DNA from: Ligula intestinalis
Taxonomy: Eukaryota; Platyhelminthes; Cestoda; Diphyllobothriidea; Diphyllobothriidae
Assembly: GCA_036362985.1 (NCBI GenBank)
Contig: JAYGXS010000004.1
Location: forward strand, 32,709,382-32,773,381
DNA length: 64,000 bases
Reading direction: 5' to 3'
Shown: positions 59,990-64,000 of the stretch, piece after piece
Layout: each line of letters starts with the position of its first letter
Numbering within the stretch: position 1 is the first letter of the stretch
Made by a program: the position numbers and the translations under genes
The notes under the pieces: generated by a model
Databases searched by the model: none
What the model saw: the letters and a program-made list of their open reading frames with translations, nothing else
Told to the model about the DNA's origin: nothing

Positions 59990-60235
59990 AACTGACTAAG
60001 ACTAGGGCGATCGGTATAGCTATTTATGACTGAGCAGCCGTCATCAGCCAATCATACCCAGTCACATTTGTGGATCACCCGAGGTTAGCACCCACGACCT
60101 TTAGCTCATGGAGTGTTCTACTCTACCATTGAGCCACGGGTCCGTTTGCCCGTGGATTATGATTGGTTTGAAGTAGCTGATGATGGCTTATAAGTGAGAA
60201 GGGGCCATCCCGCTCTCCGTTGTGTTTTGTCGGTT
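59990..60235 (-). mobile_element. tRNA-derived SINE in DM9 copy B intron, with mutated hammerhead
   Basis: Reverse strand: box A-like tggctcaatggtagagtaga (about 60115-60134) and box B-like ggtcgtgggtgctaacc (about 60084-60100), then the hammerhead at 60009-60053. A further tail piece in plus orientation follows at about 60170-60235 (ctgatgatggctta ... ttttgtcggttcc). Copy A has a more damaged version at 37325-37560, so this insertion predates the duplication. Confidence 0.7.
60009..60053 (-). ncRNA. Hammerhead ribozyme in SINE, one core base mutated
   Basis: Stem I GATTGG/CCGATC pairs over all six positions (one G-U). Core CTGATGA is intact. Stem II GGCT/AGTC pairs with one wobble. GAAA has become TAAA, and stem III is ATAGCTAT. 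Loss of the catalytic G12 should inactivate it. Stem I differs from the other copies yet remains fully paired. Confidence 0.6.
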
Positions 60236-60639
60236 CCACCTTTTAATCATATAGTACTATGCTTGCCACGGCAAGTCCTTTTATAGCACGAATGGCCAAA
60301 CAGCAAAATCGCACGTTGTTTCAGAACAAAATGTCAACGAACTGGGTGATCAGCAAATTTATTCCAAAACTTTTTTCAATAATGTTAAAACCCTTGCTAA
60401 TGGTCAGCTTATGAACGGATTTCGAAATATATTGAATAGTACTGTGCGGGCTGGTCAGCTAGAAGTAACGTTTTAACACTTTACCATTGTTATTTGCTCT
60501 GACAGCTACGAGTGGGTATCGGCCTACAGAGGTGACGTGCCAAAGAAGGCAATTGTGGCAGGCTTTGCTGCCGACGGAGAACCGCTGTACATAGCCAAAG
60601 CCCTCGTAGGGAATGAGGTTTGTGGAGGCAAGGTGAGAA

Positions 60640-61262
60640 CATGTATTGCTTAACAGATTTTCGTAGTTTTTTTTACGGCGAACTATGATGTCAGTCCAAA
60701 GGACAAACTTCAAATCGTCTTTACTCTTATAGTATGGTTGTTAGTTTATCACTGACACACAGAGTCTATTTCTATAGTTCAGTATATTAAGGGTAGTAGG
60801 CAATGCCTTTGAAGACCCTATTGAAAACAGTTTACATAAAATGTCCAACATAAAATATGTTACTATAAAATAGTGAGTAACATATATACATGTACACAAT
60901 TTAGCTGTAGGTATGGTCAGTGTGTCCGTGAGGGCATTCAGTGGTTTCTTGTATGCATAATATATCCAACATAAGACATGTCACTATAAAATAGTGAGTA
61001 ACATATACATATGGACAAGTTTTATCTGTATGTTTGGCCAACCCGTAGATGAATACTGCTTCCTTGTGCATATGAACGGTATCTTTTAAGTAAATGTCCA
61101 TCCAGTTTGCGTTTGAATGCATCTGTGGAGTTCGCCATTACGACCTCCTCTGGCAGTCCGTTCCAGGCACCGATGACTCATTGTGAGAACGAATGTTTAC
61201 TAGGGCCTCTCTGACTTTAAAAAAAGCACGTAGTAAAATATATTTTACAATTTCTGTCTTTC
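60640..61262 (+). other. DM9 copy B intron 2
   Basis: 632-bp intron (60633-61264) between exons 2 and 3. It contains an internal repeated phrase (aacat.agaca or aaaatatgt followed by actataaaatagtgagtaacatat) at about 60845-60885 and 60965-61010. No gene. Confidence 0.65.
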
Positions 61263-61394
61263 AGGTGGATAACGGCCACTCATGTGCGTACATGCCGTAC
61301 GCGTGCCGTGAACAGTTGGTTGACGACTATAAGGTCCTGGTGTGGAAGAAGAATTAAACAGCACCATCGGCTGCCTTTATCAACGAAAAAACTC

Positions 61395-61400
61395 AATAAA
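61395..61400 (+). promoter_or_regulatory. Poly(A) signal of DM9 copy B
   Basis: AATAAA 38 bases after the stop codon, in an A-rich context. Placement is typical for a compact flatworm 3' UTR. Confidence 0.6.
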
Positions 61401-61669
61401 AATTTCTGCACTATCCTTGAGTATCATAAAATTGCATAAATCTGACGAAACAGCGCTAAGACCCTGTTGCTTTCCTGTTACTTACATTAGATTCCGACAA
61501 AAATTGTTTAGCATGCGTGGTGGTGTATCGACAGTTAAACATAAAATCGGCTACTAGTATACCTTGGGTAAGAAATATTGAAACAAAATACGTTAACTCA
61601 AATCAACGTTTAAAGTTCATGGATAACTATTCACCCTTGCATTGGCAAAAAAAGACCAAAACAACTAGA

Positions 61670-63545
61670 GTTTGAAACTGAATTTAAGAGCCTCTTTAGT
61701 CAGACTTCCGATCTAAAATCTACCAAGTCCAAAGAAGTGGATTATCTCAAGTCTACACTGGTTAACTGCTGCCAGCAGTATTTAAGAAGGTCCCCAACGA
61801 ACAAAGGACCCTTAAAAAGGCCCATCTTGATAGCCTGAGAGAACTCAGAAGAAATGAAAACATCATACTAACCAGACCAGACAAAGCGTCCGGAATAGTA
61901 CTAATGCATAAAAATGATTATGTCGCTAAACTAGAGGCTATCCTGGCAGACAGCACAAAGATCTCAAAATCTAAGAAGGACAAAGATCGGACAGAGGCAC
62001 TCGTGGGTCAGTTGATAACAATTCGCAAAGACCTCCACAAAGAAGGCCTTTTGACTGACAAGGGAATGGAAAGACTAAGACCTGTAGGAACGACGATACC
62101 GAAAATGTATGGTCGTCCAAATATTCAAAACCAGGGGCTACCCTTGCGTCCTATCTTATATATTCCAAACTCCCCCTTTTACACCATTGCTAAATAGTTG
62201 GTAAAAAAGCTGAAGCCTCTTGGAAGTCACCTATACCCTCGAAGCTTTAAGGACACATTTGTGTTTGTCGAAGGTACAAAAGATATGAACGTTGGTGGAA
62301 TTAAAATGCTCACCTTGGACGTTTCATCACCTTTTACCAACGTACCCATGGTAGCAACAATAAACTACATCTGTGACTTCATTTGAGATGCAAACTACCA
62401 AATGGGTATGCCCGTGATACCCCTCAAACAAATACTTACGCGGTGCACACAAAATGTGCAATTTCTCTGCAATGACAGCTTATACAGACAGATAGATGGC
62501 GGGGCGATGGGCTCACCACTTGGCCCATTTCTTGCAAATGTCTTTATGGGCAAGATCGAAAGACCGAGCCTAAGAGACACCATCAATGACCTTGCATTTT
62601 ACGATTGATATTTGGATGACATCTTCTGTCTGACAAACTCTAACACTGACACTGAAGCCATGGTCAGGAAGTTTAACAGCGTACATCCAGCGCTCAGGTT
62701 AACTGCAGAAACTGAGGTTAATAATGAAATTGCATTCCTTGATGTGCTTATGCGAAGGCGAAATGATGGATCGATCTTGCGTATGGTATTCCGGAAGAAA
62801 AACTTGACGGGACAATACACCAACTTTCACAGTTTTGTTCCCCTAAATATAAAACGAATTCTAGTCCAGGAATTAGCAGCTAGAGTACAACGGATCTGCT
62901 CTCCTGAAACTGTCGAATCACAACTCCAACAGCTGCAAAACACGCTTCTTGAAAACGGATACCCCGAAAGGTTCATCCTCAGGAATATTGACGAATGCAC
63001 CAAGAAACATACTTCCGTAACCACAGAAAAGAAAAACATATTCATAAGACTACCTTTCTTAGGAGACACAACAAGCTAGCTGATAAGGCGGCGATTTAAG
63101 ACTGCTATAACAAACACTTTCCCAGCGGCAAACTTACGTGTGCTTTTCACGAACTATCCTCTTTTACGATTAGAAGGTCAAGAAATGCTCCCGTTGAAGG
63201 CCACATCAATGTGTATTTACTCCTTTACTTGCTCCTGTGGGGCGGGATACATCGACCGAACAACGAGACGCCTGGAAAAGAGAGTACTTGAACAAGTACC
63301 GGCCTGGTTGAGTAAAGGTGAAACTAAATCGATCTCGAGCTCTATTCTCGCACACCTGGTCGATACAAATCACCGAGTCAGTACTGGTGAAGCCTTTCAG
63401 GTTGTCTACCGGACACCAACCAACCTCTCCAAAGGCCTACGCCAACGTGTGCTGGCAACAGCAGAAACAGTGGCTATACGCAAAAAATTCATTTGCAAAG
63501 TTAAGGCCCTGATGAAGAGTTGCCGAAAAACGCGTTTTGCCTAAC
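61670..63545 (+). mobile_element. Penelope-like element, copy 4, near full-length ORF with four in-frame stops
   Basis: The longest PLE here. N-terminal FKSLF...VNCCQQYLRRSP, a probable one-base slip at the A-run near 61815, then one continuous frame to 63541. Order: NENIILTRPDKASGIVLM, RPVGTTIPKMYG, LPLRPILYIPNSPF, LTLDVSSPFTNVP, QIDGGAMGSPLGPFLANVFM, YLDDIF (catalytic), FLDVLMRRRND, FVPLNIKRILVQ, RICSPETVESQLQQLQ. The nuclease follows: SMCIYSFTCSCGAGYID, RRLEKRVLEQVPAWLSKG, HLVDTNHRVS, VVYRTPTNLSKG. Stops are TAG 62195, TGA 62384, TGA 62606 and TAG 63077, all in the same frame, with no other indel. The Asp in YID (usually YIG) is a further change. Confidence 0.88.
63507..63545 (+). ncRNA. 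Hammerhead-like end of PLE copy 4
   Basis: aaggc, a bulged C, CTGATGA, a 9-nt spacer ending gcc, GAA, then aaacgcgttt (self-complementary), T and gcct. Stem I could be AGGC/GCCT with one bulge. Stem II is poor. Position at the ORF end matches the other PLE copies. Confidence 0.4.
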
Positions 63546-63625
63546 AAATTGACTTTTCAAGTTCGGATCGGTTAGTTAGGCTGCATGTAGATAAAAAAGA
63601 TCGTTCAGAAAGATATATATATATT

Positions 63626-63932
63626 AAGTGGATCCGACAAAGCAAGGGGAGACCGGAATGGCCATTTCTAGCTTATTAGCCGTCATCAGCCAGTCATACG
63701 CAATCTTGAGGGTTGGCTTCGCCGAGATTTGAGCACGGGACCTTCGGTCATGGTGTTCAAGACACTACCTCTAGTCTACGGATTCCCTGCTTTGTCGGTT
63801 GTGATCGGGAATATGATGAATGAATGTAGGTGTTTCACCGATCTAGTCAAGGAACAATTAAGTTCCGCTTTGCCAAGGAGCTCGCAACGCAAACCCTCAA
63901 GACCGTGACATATTGACTATGTTGAAATGATG
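63626..63932 (-). mobile_element. Hammerhead SINE, first unit of a 307-bp tandem
   Basis: The start phrase aagtggatccgacaaagcaa (63626) recurs at 63933. On the minus strand the order is leader (aagcggaacttaattgttcc, about 63860-63880), tRNA-like head (tagactagaggtagtgtc, then ggtcccgtgctcaaatc), hammerhead (63651-63695), tail (ttgctttgtcggatccactt) and an AT-run (63612-63624). Confidence 0.75.
63651..63695 (-). ncRNA. Type I hammerhead ribozyme in SINE, all core bases present
   Basis: Minus strand, 45 nt. Stem I GACTGG/CCGGTC (six pairs, one G-U). CTGATGA intact. Stem II GGCT/AGCT (four pairs, one wobble) with loop AATA. GAAA intact. Stem III A-T and T-A pairs around loop GGCC, then T as the cleavage-site nucleotide before CCGGTC. 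The base of stem II is C/A instead of the usual G-C, a feature shared by all SINE copies here; this may weaken or alter folding. Confidence 0.8.
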
Positions 63933-64000
63933 AAGTGGATCCGACAAAGCAAGGGGAGACCGGAATAGCCATTTCTTGCTTATTAGCCGTCATCAGCCAG
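63933..64000 (-). mobile_element. Hammerhead SINE, second unit, cut by window end
   Basis: Repeats 63626-63693 with few changes. Its hammerhead (63958-64000 and beyond) keeps CTGATGA and GAAA, with stem III ATGGCTAT. The last two stem I bases fall outside the window. Confidence 0.75.

Larger units (their letters stand above)
54976..60537 (+). repeat. Segmental duplication, copy B, second block
   Basis: Partner of 33413-37857. Beyond 60537 copy B continues through DM9 exon 3, which copy A loses to the gap. Insertions specific to B: the LTR-like 55250-55760 and the hAT 56944-59718. Deletion specific to B: the sequence equivalent to about 35385-36565. Confidence 0.8.
56499..61357 (+). pseudogene. 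DM9-domain protein, copy B (exon 1 broken, exons 2-3 intact)
   Basis: Exon 1 remnant 56499-56656 reads GVYICRALHAGEQIPGKYY...AYISYAGGEHHQPECEVL and then TGA (56625-56627) where copy A has TGC. Its start and 5' third are deleted. Exon 2 (60506-60632) reads SYEWVSAYRGDVPKKAIV, AGFAADGEPLYIAKAL and ends GGK. Exon 3 (61265-61357) reads VDNGHSCAYMPYACREQLVD and DDYKVLVWKKN, then stop. Splice sites are standard (ctgacag, gtgaga, tttcag) and phases agree. Exons 2-3 form the second DM9 repeat and show what copy A should encode beyond its gap. As a whole gene this copy is dead, unless transcription starts inside intron 1. Confidence 0.85.

Overview
The window looks like gene-poor, repeat-dominated nuclear DNA from a flatworm, most likely a tapeworm with a large genome. 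The evidence is mixed but points one way: degenerate TTAGGG-type telomeric repeats, very short spliceosomal-type introns (about 25-37 bp), Penelope-like retroelements (PLEs) carrying GIY-YIG nucleases, hammerhead-ribozyme SINEs, hAT and MULE transposons, and a two-repeat DM9 gene. The species cannot be fixed from sequence alone. A 100-base N gap (37858-37957) marks a scaffold join.

Layout. 1-8 kb: mostly anonymous DNA with a PLE whose ends are a 428-bp inverted repeat (2064-2491 and 3913-4340). 8-19 kb: copies of a CCAAT-box repeat family, a CR1/jockey-like LINE remnant (11.76-12.64 kb) and an RTE-like LINE remnant (16.2-17.4 kb). 19.5-20.1 kb: the one intact host gene, an intronless phosphomevalonate kinase (PMVK, minus strand). 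21.5-21.9 kb: a hairpin element. 22.26-23.55 kb: a MULE-like gene with two FAR1/FLYWCH-type zinc modules, split by consecutive micro-introns. 25-30 kb: a tRNA-type SINE, an RTE remnant, and a PLE interrupted by a TIR-bounded insert that carries telomeric repeats.

30-61 kb is dominated by a large, indel-ridden segmental duplication: copy A about 30.2-37.86 kb, copy B about 49.8-60.5 kb. Each copy carries a DM9 gene. Copy A keeps exon 1 and runs into the N gap in exon 2. Copy B has a damaged exon 1 but keeps exons 2 and 3. Copy B also gained a complete-ended hAT transposon (56944-59718, perfect 8-bp target duplication), a truncated hAT, a solo-LTR-like insert and a templated insertion flanked by a roughly 100-bp duplication. 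Between the copies lie a second PLE lineage (38.6-40.6 kb), a PLE 3' fragment, an old roughly 0.5-kb tandem repeat and smaller local duplications. 61.67-63.55 kb is an almost full-length PLE ORF broken by one probable frameshift and four in-frame stops. The window ends in a 307-bp tandem SINE unit.

The most interesting theme is self-cleaving RNA. The tRNA-derived SINE carries a compact 45-nt type I hammerhead between its tRNA-like head and its 3' tail. At least five copies are present, and the strongest fold completely on paper. The 3' ends of the PLE fragments carry separate hammerhead-like motifs whose stem III would be a self-complementary ACGT, AGCT or AACGTT, as expected for dimeric ribozymes. 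Of the host genes, PMVK acts in the mevalonate pathway and the DM9 gene encodes a probable carbohydrate-binding protein. Everything else is mobile DNA or unassigned sequence.
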